Part shown: positions 11,831 through 24,443 of the stretch, in pieces | Position numbering within the stretch: the first letter of the stretch is position 1 | Layout: every line of letters starts with the position of its first letter | NCBI RefSeq assembly: GCF_019578655.1 | Contig: NC_063264.1 | Span: 26,001,688 to 26,065,687, forward strand | From: Ricinus communis | Taxonomy: Eukaryota > Streptophyta > Magnoliopsida > Malpighiales > Euphorbiaceae | DNA length: 64,000 nucleotides | Reading direction: 5' to 3' | Translations under genes and position numbers: made by a program | The notes under the pieces: generated by a model | Database searches by the model: none | The model's input: only the letters and a program-made list of their open reading frames with translations | What the model was told of the DNA's origin: nothing

Positions 11831-14800
11831 CCCCTACTACTATTATTATTATTATACTATCATCAATGTATGTTATCAATTTTTCTAAAGAGATCTCTAT
11901 TAAACATTCAGCAACATTTTATCTTCTACGATTCATTATCATAAACATCTTAAAAGAATTGGTCATTATTGAGAATAATAATCTTAATTATGACAATGAT
12001 TATTGTTACTTCTACTTATGACATGTATAATAATTTTTTATATTTTTCTTTATCTATTATTATAATTTATATTATTTAAATGAAAAATTTATTCTCTTAA
12101 ATGTAAAAATGATATTTTACTATAAAAATATAATAGAATTTAATTTATTTGAACCAATTTTTTTTTATATATAGTGATTTGTTCCACACGCTCAATTATT
12201 AACGTAAATAAGTTATTTAAAACAATGCACTGATTGATTGTCTATAATTTAAAAAATATATATTTATAATTAAAAAATAGACTTATAATAGTAGAATGAC
12301 ACAATAATACTCTAACAAAATTTATTATTATTGAAACAAATTTAGAAATGGGAATTGAGATTCATAAGTCTCATAATTTCACAATGAAGTTTTACATTTT
12401 TTTTTTCAATAAGCTTGTGTTAAATATTTTTAAGATTGCATTTGCTACTGATATTCGCTAATCAAAGAATTATACCATTATTGAACATCCAAAAGAATAT
12501 GTTGACATTTCAGTCTTCTTTTTTACCTAGTTTTTTGAAAATCTTGATTTTTTTCCTATTCTATTTATTCTCATTAATATTTTTGGAACATTTTATTAGT
12601 TCTCTAAAATCATTGTAGTATAAAGTTGCGAACTAATATATTATAATAAAACAATTTACATGAAACATTATTTTCTAAAACATTAAATTGCGAGCTTTCA
12701 ACAACTCTTTTCATTAGCAAATATTACAATGTAGAATTTGATTCGGAAACCTTAATTCATAGATTTAGAAAATAATTTTATATTATTATGTGTTTAAGGT
12801 ATTTTGTTCTTTGTTGAAAATAATTTTATTTTGGAATAAATATAAATTTAAAAAAGAATACTATTGAAAATGGATAGAGAAAAGCAGGAAAAAAAAGAAT
12901 ACAAATTATTTTAAAAGATAGTATTTGAGTCAATTATTATTTAAAACAAGTCGCATAAGCATTTTAATATGTAAATAGACTGAAAACATCATATTAAATA
13001 TTCTTAGCAAGTCCAAATACTTAATTAAATAAAAATACTAATCTAAACATTAAAATAGAAATAATTAAAAGTTAAAATAATTAAAAAATTAAAATTCTAA
13101 CTCTAAATCTGGAATTTTCCCTAGATTAATTTATTTATAATGTTAATTTTCCTATGAGAGTTTGGCAATAATTTCACCAAAATAAGGTGAAAATACTCTA
13201 ACTATAACAAAAATGAAGCTGAGTGGCCTTATTCAAATTTAGTGACCTTATTGTATATTTGAATCACCATTTGAGAAATCTACCCTTTTTAAGAACAAAA
13301 TATGGTGAATTCCACCTTGGCATTCATATCATATCCCTTAGGCCAAGGTCTATTGTCCCTCAAAATTTACTAGAGATACCCAGAAGATTCTCACTCTTGA
13401 GGACCTACTAGAACTCAAGCACTTCACTCCATCAATAGCTGGAGAAACAACTTGACAAAAGAAGCCAAAAGAATGAGTAATTTTTCTTACTTTTTCTAGA
13501 CATTACCATTTGCCATATGAATGAATTATTGTCCATGAGCATGGCACTATTTTGGTATAAAATGTTTTTGGCTGTCATCCAAAGTGTGGGTTTGCTTTGT
13601 ACTCAGACGAGGGACAACTTCATTGTGTAGGGCACTGCCCATACATGGCTTTTCTCATTGGGTTAGGCCGAACTCCACAGTCCACACAATCTTGCTGCCC
13701 TTCAATTGGGTTAGATTGGTATATATATATATATATTTATAAGAACTTTTTGCTTTTTTTACTATAAAAAAATAACATTAGAAAATATCAACATACTAAT
13801 TGTCAATAAATATTTAGAAAAAAATTTAAAAGAATTGTGAGATAAATAGAATAATAAACGGACTAAATCTCTCGTGTGCTACTTAAAGTCCCATTAAAGC
13901 CAATTTAATGAATAAATCAAGCCCAATTAGATAAAACAAAACTAGGCTCATTAACTCATAAATCGGATTGTTAATACAATCCTATGTTAGTTCATAAAAT
14001 ATAGTGCTAATAATTTGGATATTTATATTATTATTTTGCATTTTTACTTAGCATAGATATAGAAACATCTAATTACATTTTTTTGTTAGAATAAGTCATA
14101 AGAAATAGTAAATAAATCATATTTTCTTAATAAATATTCTTTTAATGAATTAATGAATAATTTATTTTACAAATGGTATTTATTAAACTCGTTTAGATTT
14201 AATAAATAAGCTCAATAAATTTAGCTCATGCTCATGTTGATAGTAACTAGCCAAGTTGATAGTAACTAGTGAACTAGTTAAAGTTCGGCTTAATTTTGTA
14301 ACGACTCTTCAGATTAAAGACATCGTATAATTAAATTATGTCAAAGTCATTATGACTCTCCCGAAATTATGTGAAATCCATAAATTGATCCTCTATTTTT
14401 ACATAATATATTATTGTCGAGTATTCTGTCAATCAACACATTACTTTTTGATTTTCTGAAATTGATCACAAAATATTATTACTACTTCGCTCCTGAGTTA
14501 TAATATAATATGTTAATAGGGTCCTAAATTCTGAAATTTGAGATTAATTTCTCTTATTTTCTTCTTCTTAGTAACTAGTCAAACATAAAAGATAAATTAT
14601 GAAAACTTATTATGATAATAATAAGAAATTTAATAAAGTTAATTAAAATAAAAATAATAAGATTCTTTAATAAGTAATTTTAAATTTAAAACATAAGGTT
14701 AGCATGATAAGTTTTTTAATGATAGATTTTCACAATAAAACCATATTATGTCTTTTTATAAATTCTTTGCAAGTTATTAAAAAAACTTATAATTACAATA

Positions 14801-15424
14801 TATAAATTATATATAAAATCACAAGAGTCTTTTTATAAATTTCATATATGATATTCGGTATAAGATTTTTTAGTTTAAAATTAAGCTATTATAATAAAAA
14901 TAAAAAAATGACTAATAAAATAAAACCATAGATGCTTTGTTCAGTTTCATAAATAGCATTAAATATATTTACTTTAAAATTTATGATTAAGTTATTAGAA
15001 ATGTATAATTTATTTAGTAACCAAAATTTCATTAGTTATTATTTTGAATTTTATAAATTCTAATTTTAATATAATGTAGGAGAGTGAGTAATTTTAACAT
15101 AGCATAAGAGGCTCATAGTAATTTAAATTAGAAAATTTGATAACATTTTTAAGAGTAAATGGTTTGATTTACACTAATCTTTCATCAGTGTTTTAGGTGA
15201 GTGTTTATAAGAATAATGTTAGTTTTTTGTGTTTGATATAGTTCTAAAGATCAGGAGGAACATGAGTTTCGATTTTTCTAGAATAATACTTTTTGTAAGT
15301 GTGTGGAATGGTGGTGACCTATTAAGTATATTAGCAGTCTAGGCGAATTGTCGAATATTAGCGAATTTTTAATTCGTATTAGGATTCGTTTTTAAGCGAG
15401 CCTCCATCAACTATCATAGATTAA
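11831..15424. other. AT-rich intergenic DNA, no gene seen
   Basis: No open frame over 65 codons and no recognisable domain. An (ATT)n-like run lies at 11840-11855. The stretch 13200-13700 is a little less AT-rich and contains a short open frame (13223-13411) of unknown nature. A TGTAACGACTC word at 14296 resembles the start of an LTR of the TGTCACGACC type, but no matching end was found. Confidence 0.5.
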
Positions 15425-15694
15425 AACGGGAATAACAACTATGGTACTATAAAAAAAAAGTAAATATTTGGTACCATTTGAATAGTAACGGAACAATTTA
15501 TTGAAAGTCAAGTGTGACGTAGACTACGAGTGCTAATGTGGAGTTCCACACTCTACGTTATAAAAAAATAGACGGATTCCTAATGAGTATGAAGCCTATA
15601 ATGGAAATTAAAGTTTCAGTACCAAAAATAAAGCATTGGTATCAATTGGAAATATAGACTAAAGTTTTGGTATTAATGGGGCTATTACCCCTGT
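15425..15694. mobile_element. Possible small non-autonomous DNA element (MULE-like MITE)
   Basis: The left end GGGAATAACAACTATGGTACT and the inverted right end (GGGGTAATAGCCCCATTAATACC) both begin with a G-run followed by AATA/TAATA and a GGTACT/GGTATT-like word, resembling short Mutator-type termini. No coding sequence is present and no clear target duplication could be read, so the call is tentative. Confidence 0.35.
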
Positions 15695-15705
15695 TAGTGG
15701 AAGAA

Positions 15706-15960
15706 CTAAAACTAGTAATTTAAAATTATAATTTCATCCTTTAATTTATTATTAAGTATCAAATTTGTCAAGAATTAATTTTATTATCAAATTAGAGTAA
15801 AATCTTATTTATAGCATAAATTAGTTTTTGTGTCTAATTAAAATAATAAACTTAATATTCTTATACTTGTTTATATTTTCTTATCTTTTTAATATAGTTA
15901 TCTTAGAAAAATTTAAATATACTAAAAACACTTATTTTTTATTTAATAGAGTTAGATAAA
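15706..15960. repeat. Single arm related to the foldback element at 52132-52963
   Basis: Starting at CTAGTAATTTAAAATTATAA, this stretch aligns over about 230 bp with the left arm of the foldback element at 52132, sharing words such as ATTATCAAATTAGAGTAAAAT and CCTAATTAAAATAATAAA-like segments. No opposing arm is visible here, so it is a half element or deletion derivative. Confidence 0.6.
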
Positions 15961-16758
15961 TGATATTCGAAAATTAGATACAATGTTTTCAAAGAAAACA
16001 AAAGTTACAGTAAAAATGTCTTTTTTTAATTATTTCTGAAATTTTCTTACATATATCTATATGAACAAATAAAATAAAAAATAAAAATCTCCAACTAAAA
16101 GTTGTAAGAACATAATAGAATCATTGCATCAACTCATGATAGTGTTAACTAAAACTTTAGAACATTAAGTGGATAGCTTTGGAAATAGGATTTGTTTGGT
16201 TAAGAATCTCCTCAACATATGGGCCCTTTGTTCATTTGCGTGATGGCTTATATAAAGAAAACACTATTCTTTATATTTCATACTATTTTCTCACTTCTAA
16301 TTAGAATTCTTTTTTATATTTTATGATACATACGAAGCAAGTTTAGAAGAACATGTTTTTCAACTAAATTATTTAAATAATTCTTTTGAATTTAACAAAA
16401 TTTTCATTCTTTTTTAAGGAAATAAACTGGAAAATTTTAGTGAAAACCAAAAGTAAAGAAAGAATTTCCAGATACCGCCTTTTTATCGAAGTTCTACACA
16501 ATTTCTTTTTTCAATTTTTTTCTTTTACAAATAATTTCTTAATTATTATTCATTTAAGTACTTAATTTTTATTTTATTTGTTAATCTTGTCCTTCAAAAT
16601 GTGAAATAGTTCAAGGGCTCAAGTAATAAAATATAAAACGTTTAGAAAAAAAAGAAATTACGCGTCTTAAGAGGGCATTTTTTGTGTACACACCGGACAA
16701 TTAGGAGTGTTCAAATAAATAGATAACCCAACCAACTCAAAAAATCCGATAGAAATAA
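15961..16758. other. AT-rich DNA, nothing recognised
   Basis: No coding potential or repeat boundary was seen between the half foldback element and MULE-1. Confidence 0.5.
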
Positions 16759-16767
16759 AAAATTAAT

Positions 16768-17432
16768 AGGTTAATTGCAAAAGAACACTCGACCTTTTGG
16801 CGTTTTTTTCAATTTAATAACGTGTTTTTAATTGTAACAATGTCATGCGCGACCTTATTAATTTTGTCAAATCGATACATAAATGAAATTTCCGGTAAAG
16901 TTTATTCCACGTGGCTGCCGAAACTCTAGTAACTTAAACACGTAGAAACGATGTGTTTTGGAGATGAAAAAGGGTGTGTTTTTTACATCTTAAATTGAAG
17001 ATCCTTATTCCCAAATTCATCGTGCTGTATATGCCCCAAATCCGTAATTCCCAAATTTATATGCAATCTGTAACCCTAGTTATTCTTATTCTCATGGTTC
17101 ATATACCCCCAAATTGACATTTGTCTGCTAGTTTGAAGGTCGCGCATGGAAGAGGTAATGGTGTTGTATTAGGTTGAATGAAAGATTCATTTGGAACTTC
17201 TGATACTGTAATGCTTCAATTGCGAGCTCGATCAGTAGTTCGATGGCTTCACCCTGACATAGCAATGCCTTCCTTATACAAAAGAGGTGATGAATCATTT
17301 GAAGGCTGAAAGGACGTATTAGAAGAGGTAATGAAAGTGAAGATGGTAATGGAGTCAACGATGGTTGAGAACGTATTGAGTTACTGCAGAAAAATATTGA
17401 TGACTGCAGGAAACTATTGTAGAAAACTTGAT
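16768..17432 (+). repeat. MULE-1 left terminal inverted repeat
   Basis: Begins AGGTTAATTGCAAAAGAACA and pairs with the inverse of 20379-21055 through the segment containing paired CTGCAG-like sites near 17395-17432. The inner portion includes purine-rich GAAGAGGTAATG repeats at 17149 and 17320. The transposase reading frame starts at the inner edge. Confidence 0.9.
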
Positions 17433-20308
17433 TACTGCAGAAAGCTTAATTCTGAGAAGAAAATGCTACAAGAGAGTTTTGTATACTCATGAGTGTGGTT
17501 ATTGGTATCGATATTGTGATGCCTATGAGTTTAGCATAAATGATGGACTAAATGATAATGAACTGTCAGATGACGATGAGTATGTGGAAGCAAGAAAAAG
17601 GATAACAAAGTATAAGAATTATGTGCCTGTTGATGAGCTTGCTGACAGATTACATGGCAAAACTGGTTTGCAGTTTAAAAGATCATCTATTGATGGCACT
17701 ACTGGGGCAGAAAATGTTGGACATGAAGCATCTGGCTTTGTAAGTGAATATGAAGACTTTGATGGGGATGTGAATTCAAATAATACTGATGAGGATGGCA
17801 TTGAAGAGGCTTCAAGAAAGAGGAGAATGAGGGTTGTATATGATCCCAGATGTGATCATAAGTATTTCCAGCTGGTTCTTAGAATGCGATTTGAAGATGC
17901 ACATCAGTGTAAAGCTGTAGTTTATAAATAGGCAATTATTAATGGTCACAATGTGTAGGTGATGAGAAGCAGTAAGTACCAACTTCAAATGAGATGTGAC
18001 AAGGAATGCCCATGGAGATTGTATGGAAGCATGATTAAAAGAGAGCATACCTTTGCTATTAAGACATATGTTGGTGAGCATAGGTGCCCTAGGGAGATAA
18101 AAAGATAGGCAAGCTACCTCTAAATGGATAGCTAAGGAATATATACATAGATTCAGAAGAAATGCCAATTGAAGTGTAAAGGACTTAGAGGATGACTTAC
18201 TTGATAAGTTTTGTGTTCAAGTGTGCAAGAACAAAGTGCTATAGGGCAAAATGGAAAGCACTTAATATGCTAAGAGGGTCTGTACAGGAATATTATGCTA
18301 AGTTAAAAGGCTATAAAGCTTAATTGCTTAGGGTGGATAAGGAAGGCAGATTTGATTTCCTCCTTGATGAAGATTGCACTTTTAAATGGTTCTTTATAGG
18401 CTTTAGTTCCTTGAGGAAAGGGTTTTTGAAGAGTTGCAGGCCCATTATTGGATTTGATGGGTGTTTTTTGAAAAACTTTTTTAGGAGGGGCATTATTATG
18501 TGCAGTTGCTAAAGATGGGAATAATCAAATGTTCCCCATCTTTTGGGCTGTAGTTGAATGTGAAAATGAGTATTTTTGGACTTAGTTCTTAACCATTATT
18601 TTAGAGGAGCTGCAAATTACAGATGGTTTAGGCTGGACCTTTATATCAGACTAACAAAAGGTGATTTTTCTTGACTGTTTTAATTGTTATTTACTTTATA
18701 TTTGTATTTTCTGAATAGTTATATTTGCTTTATTGCACAAGGTCTTACTAATGCTATAATGAACCTAGCACCTTTTGCTGAACATAGGAATTGTGCTAGG
18801 TATGTTTATTGTAATTGGAAGAAGGAGTTTAAGGGGCAAGTATTAAAAAATATATTTTGGAGTACAGCTAGAAGTACTTATGAAGCTGCTTATAAGTAGA
18901 GATTGAAGCTGCCTATAACAATTTTTTACAGAGCGATCCATCCAAATTTTGTAAGTCATTTATTTGTGAGCGTCCTAAGTGTGATATGATTGATAACAAT
19001 GTCAGTGAAACCTTCAATGGTTACATTATGAAATTTAGGAGTATGGCCATTATAGACATGCTAGAAGAGATTAGATGTGCATTAATAGAGAGAATGTACA
19101 ATAAATTGATGCATGCTAGTGGTTTAACTAACTCCATCACACTTAGAATTAGAACTAAGCTTGAAGAAATCAAGTACAATAGCAGATTATGTACTTGCAA
19201 ATCTGCTGTTGGTGGCAAGTTCTAAGTGAACATAGGAGAGGATCAATTTGTGGTTGATATAAATATGCACACTTGTACTTGTAGAGCATGGCAGATAACA
19301 TGCATTCCTTGTATCCATGCATGTTCTAGCATTCATTGGATGAACCAGGATAGTGCAACCTTTGTGGATAAGTACTATACTATAGAAACTTATATTGAAA
19401 CCTACAAAAATGCTCTTAAGCCACTGAATGGCAGAAAAATGTGGCCACAAGCTGATGGATTTCCAATCAAGGCACTCAAATTTAAGAAAATGTCTGACAA
19501 ACGTGAGAAGAACAAGAAGAGAGATATCACTGAAGATCCAAAAAATCCTAATAAACTATCTAGACAAGGAATTCAAATGACTTGTGCAGTTTGTGGAGGA
19601 GTTGGGCACAACAAAAGGAGTTGTAAGATGAAAAATGATCCATCTTTCAAGAGGCCTCCTAAATTACCAGTCAAGTGTGGCAAGTCACGAAAAGCAACTT
19701 CTGCATTTGGATATACTGCAACTTCCCCAACAACTCAGTCTGATGTCCCTAGTTCAAGTGGACTAAGTTAATTTATTGGCACACCTTCAAGTGGACCTCA
19801 ATCTAGACCAACTCAATTTTTCTGGCATACCTTCAAGTGGACCTAAAAGCAGGAAAGAAGAAACTGTATTAGTAAGTTATTTGAACACTTGTATTTGGTT
19901 TACATTTGAACAGTGGGAAGCCCAATTTGTATTTATTATGGTTGTACAACAGGTTAAACAATGTTATGGAGTAAGAATCTTTGAAGATTATGGCAACATG
20001 TATTTGAAGGTAATTTAAATACAATATTTTTTCTCTTATTATTTTATGCCTAGTCTAATGGAACAATTGTGTTTGGTTTCTAGATGCTTGAATCAAGGAG
20101 AGTGAAATTCATTTCTGGTACAAAGGCAGCAGCAAAGGGAGCATCAGCAAAGGCAGCAGCAAGTAAGGGCAAATCAGTTCCCTCTTATACCAGACCAACA
20201 ATTGCAAGTTCAACAAACAATAGAGGTGGCAAAGGTCATGGCAGAGGAGCTAAAAATGGTGGGAGAGGTGTTGCACCTGTTGGAACCCAAGAGAGTCAAG
20301 TAATTTGA
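17428..20308 (+). pseudogene. MULE-1 transposase (MuDR type), broken
   Basis: Domains in order: an acidic N-terminus and MuDR DNA-binding domain (17428-18110, with YDPRCDHKYFQLVLRMRF, then in-frame stops at 17931 and 17959 and a frameshift near 18105); the first catalytic Asp in RPIIGFDGCFLK (about 18440); the second Asp in WTFISD (about 18640) next to a stop; a short intron (about 18660-18740); the catalytic Glu in FAEHRNCARYVY (about 18775); a SWIM zinc finger CTCRAW...CIPCIHAC (19280-19325); a CCHC knuckle CAVCGGVGHNKRSC (about 19583-19624); and a basic Gly/Arg-rich tail in a last exon (20084-20308). All DDE residues are still readable, but at least four stops and two shifts abolish function. 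Confidence 0.88.
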
Positions 20309-20378
20309 GTAGTACAATATTGTGATTAAATCTAGAACATGACATTTCCTTTTTTAGGCAAATATTGTGTCTGTCATC

Positions 20379-21055
20379 AAGTTTTCTGCAATAATTTCCT
20401 ACAATCATCAATATTTTTCTACAGTAACTCAATACTTTCTCAACCATCGTTGACTCCATTACCATCTTCACTTTCATTACCTCTTCCAATGCGTCCTTTC
20501 AGCCTTCAAATGATTCATCACTTTTTTCGCATAAGGCATTGCTATGTCAGGGTGAAGCCATCGAACTACTGATCGAGCTCGCAATTAAAGCATTACGGGA
20601 TTAGAAGTTTCAAATGAATCTTTCAATCAACCTAATATAACACCATTACCTCTTCCATGCGCGACCTTCAAACTAGCAGACAAATGTCAATTTGAGGGCA
20701 TATGAACCACGAGAATAAGAACAATTAGGGTTACAGATTGCATATGAATTTGAAAATTAAGGATTTGGGGCATATGAAGCACGATGAATTTGGGAACAAG
20801 GATCTTCAATTTAAGATGTCAAAATGCACCGTTTCTCATCTCCAAAACGCACCGTTTCTGGTTTTGCTTTAAATCTGTTTCTACGTGTTTAAGTTACTAG
20901 AGCTCCGGCAGCCACGTGGAATAAACTTTACCAGAAATTTCATTTATGTCGATTTGATGAAATTGATAAGGTCGCGCATGACATTGTTATAATTAAAAAC
21001 ACGTGATTGAATTGAGAAGAACACCAAAGGTCGAGTATTCTTTTATAATTAACCC
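20379..21055 (-). repeat. MULE-1 right terminal inverted repeat
   Basis: Inverted copy of the left arm, ending GGGTTAATT on the minus strand. The outermost base differs between arms (A on the left, G on the right). Small indels explain the slight length difference. Confidence 0.9.
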
Positions 21056-21064
21056 AAAATTAAT

Positions 21065-22297
21065 CTATTAGGTCATACTGTCTTAGGTTGGAAATAGTTT
21101 GCAAATATCTAAATTGAATACAAAAGGGTTTGGTTCGATTTTGAACTTAAAAATTATAGTAAAATCCGACCTAACCCGACATAAAGCTAAAAGTTAAACT
21201 TCATATATAATGCCTGATTTATATAAAATTATGTCATCTTAATATCATATATATACTTTATTTTATTTTATTTTATCAATAATTCTTTTATTTTAGTTTA
21301 CCATTTTTTCTCTTAAACCTTTGGAATCATTATTTAGTTTTACTTTTTCTGATAAAAAAGTATTATTAAATTTTAAACTTTACTTATTTAACTATATCTA
21401 TTCATCTAATCTAACTATACAATTACATGTAATTTTATTTATTACTTTTCTTGTTAAGGACTTTTGATTTTTATACAAATTTGAATTTTAACTTTTAGAT
21501 TAGATTTTCAAAATCAAACCCGATTAAAAATTGATGAACTTGAATTTATTAGTTTTCTAATTTTAAATATTGAATTCAGTTTTAAATAAGTACAACCCAA
21601 TTAATATGGTTTGTATTAGCATATAGCTTCTAAACCGATCAACCCGACTCATGAATACTCCTACTGATAGCCATAGAAATAAAAACATAATGAAACTAAA
21701 AAAAGAATAAATATAAAAAAAATACTTAGTTCCGATAAAAAATTCAAAGTTTAAGAACCCAACATTATTACGTTGAAGTTGAGGGATTCAATTACACAAC
21801 AATGCAAAGTTTAGGACCTAGTTATGTGTTTTTCATTTATTAGGATGCAATCAAGTCCAATCTACTCAGAATCAATGCAAAAATATATTTAAAACTGACT
21901 CAATATTAATTGAATCGAGCTTGAAGATGAATAAACCCAATATTATCACGTTGAAGTTGAGGGATTCAATTACACAACAATGCAAAGTTTAGGACCTAGT
22001 TATGTGTTTTTCATATATTAGGATGCAATCAAGTCGAATCTACTAAGAATCAACGCAAAAATATATTTAAAATTGACTCAATATTAATTGAATCGAGCTT
22101 GAAGATGAATTTCATAATTCAGTTAAACTCAAATTGCCTTGAACTTAGTCAAATTTAGCCTTTAAAACGAAGAAATATACAAGTCTTATGTACTACATTA
22201 AATATAAATAAATATGTTCATTTAATCTCATTTTTACTTTAACATAAATTTGTAAATATAATAGATATAAAGATTTATTTTTATATTTAGTACATGA

Positions 22298-22331
<34 letters not shown>

Positions 22332-23870
22332 CTTATTAAAAAATGTATTATTTTAAATTAATTAATTAGTTTATATCTAATAGTCAAATTGCTTAAATGT
22401 CAGAAAAATAAATAAATCAAGTTTTAAGTTGGATTACGCTCTAACTCTATTCAAATAACCTCGAGTTTATTAATTTGACTCGAGCACAAGCTTAAGTTCT
22501 TAGCTTTTCAAATTTGGAGTTAGAGCTGGTCTATTTAAGATCGAGTCTGAACTTGAGGTATTTAAAGTCGACTCAATTTCACTCATTTATACTCCTAATT
22601 TTTCTTATTTATTTCAATATTAGGAAAAAAATTATTATTATCCCATAAATTTAGTCAAATTTACAAGTCTAATATTGCAGTTTTATAAGTAAAATACTAT
22701 CTCTTTTAACATTTAGTTCCATTAACTATTATTCCCCTTTTATCTTTTCTTTTTCTCCGTCAATCAATTTGATTAATGGGTTTAATTATCAAAAAGTGTT
22801 TAGTTTGATAATTAAACTTATTATGAGTTTAGTTTAATCTAATAAAAAATTTATTGTAATTTTTAAATTTATTACCAAATACTAAACTCATAAAACATAA
22901 TTAATTTAACTATTTTTAATTGCTCTAATTTATTAACATAAATCTTTGTATAGCTCTCTTATTATTATTATTATTTTTTATTTTTTCTACAAAAATTATG
23001 GTTATCTGTTTGTTTATTGTTGCTTTCTTTAATTTCCAGTACCATTTGAACCAATTAAATAGGCCAGTCCATTCTGATTTTTAAAATAGTGTTAGAACTA
23101 TTTTAATAACTTATATTTTAGAACCTTGATAAAATATTGAAAAACACATTCGAACTATTTATTAAAAAGGTATATAAAATTATTAATTTCATATTAATTA
23201 AAATAATTCTTTTTTATTGGCTAAAGTTTAAAAAGTTATTATGTGGTTTGACACTTTTTCACTTGAGAAATGAAGATATTTTTTTTAATCAAATGAGTAC
23301 ACATGTTTTATTTTCTTAACATTTTCTAAATACATATTAATATTTTTATTATTTTTTACATAATTTTACATATATTTAATACAAACTATTACTAAATTAT
23401 GATTTTTATGACATCTAATAATATACTAAAGACTTCATAAATATATTTAAAATTTATTTTTAAATTTAATTAAAATTAAAAATATATATTTTAACCATTT
23501 TTTATGATCATAAAATAGTAAATTAGTTGGATACTAAATTAATTAAAAATATATTTTTTATTAAATATTTATGTTTCTATTAATATTTACAATCTAAAAA
23601 AACATTACATGTTCAAAAAATGCTATAAAAAAATACATGTTACTCTTTTAATACCAAAAATACATGTATTCCTCAAATAAAAAAGCAAGGTTGTTTTTTT
23701 GAACTTTACTTTTTTTTTTAAATCAATATCATTACTATAGGTTTCTTATAAATCTTTGCAAAGTACCATTTTGGATAATGTTCCTTAATCTTCAGGTAAT
23801 TAAACTAATGCAAAACACTAGAGAATTGTAGCATTCAAAATGCAACGTAACTAGGAGCAGTTATAGCAAA
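21065..23870. other. AT-rich intergenic DNA, no gene seen
   Basis: No recognisable coding sequence. It contains a 178-bp tandem duplication (listed separately), an (ATT)n microsatellite at about 22299-22326, and words such as AATTGAATCGAGCTTGA and CTCGAGTTTATTAATTTGACTCGAG that look like old retroelement debris. Confidence 0.5.
21757..22112. repeat. 178-bp tandem duplication
   Basis: Positions about 21757-21934 and 21935-22112 are direct copies with only a few differences, both including CACAACAATGCAAAGTTTAG and ending TCGAGCTTGAAGATGAAT. The low divergence points to a recent duplication in otherwise decayed DNA. Confidence 0.88.
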
Positions 23871-23879
23871 CTAGGCCTA

Positions 23880-24443
23880 TATTTAGTTTCAATTTCATCT
23901 TACATATAAAACTTTCAAGAAAACTGGGCTCTGCCCAACAGATGTCTGATGTCCGCATCCTGGAAAGTGAAAGGACAGGAACAGGAATGGCATCATTATC
24001 CACAATGTAAGAGTAGGTTTCCTCAATCTAAATTGTCAATCTAAACATTCAATCACTGTCCTCAACTGTACAAATGGCTTCTTGATGATGGATCAACTCC
24101 ACACAATCACCAATCTACTCACACTAAAATATGGACATACAAAAGAAATTTAACTACAGTCCCACCAGGAGGATGCTCAAGTGTTGAAAACAGGGACACC
24201 ATGTAGCTGAGAACACATTCATCGACCTTATATGCGTGTAACCATCAGATCAATATTAAGCAGATGAATATGTACATATAACTAACAGCATGAGTACAAA
24301 GATAGCAAAGAAAACCTACCATGGCAAGACTAATTTCCTTCAACGTAGAGCGCTAATGCAGAGGACGGGTTGAGCTCTGATGGGATTGAAAGATATTAAA
24401 AATTAGCTGCAGATAATATCAACTATTAGAAATTGAAAAGACA
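23880..24443 (-). other. 3' flank / probable 3' UTR of the hAT-derived gene
   Basis: This stretch has a base composition closer to genic DNA than its surroundings. A donor-like ATG|GTAGGT at 24319 on the minus strand suggests a 3'-UTR intron, but I could not fix the acceptor or the poly(A) site. Confidence 0.35.

Larger units (their letters stand above)
16768..21055 (+). mobile_element. Mutator-like element MULE-1
   Basis: A 4.3-kb element with ~0.67-kb terminal inverted repeats and a perfect 9-bp target duplication, AAAATTAAT at 16759-16767 and 21056-21064, which is the hallmark length for Mutator. Between the arms lies a transposase gene in the + orientation, recognisable from MuDR domain to zinc knuckle but broken by stops and frameshifts. 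The element therefore cannot make its own full transposase. The arms remain closely similar with scattered substitutions, so insertion is not very ancient. Confidence 0.93.

Noticed and set aside
14290..14520. Possible LTR start TGTAACGACTC
   Set aside because: No matching CA end or target duplication, and no shared internal motifs with the two TGTCACGACC-type LTRs.
17812..18168. 118-codon frame on the minus strand
   Set aside because: It is the shadow of the MULE-1 transposase, whose domains read on the plus strand.
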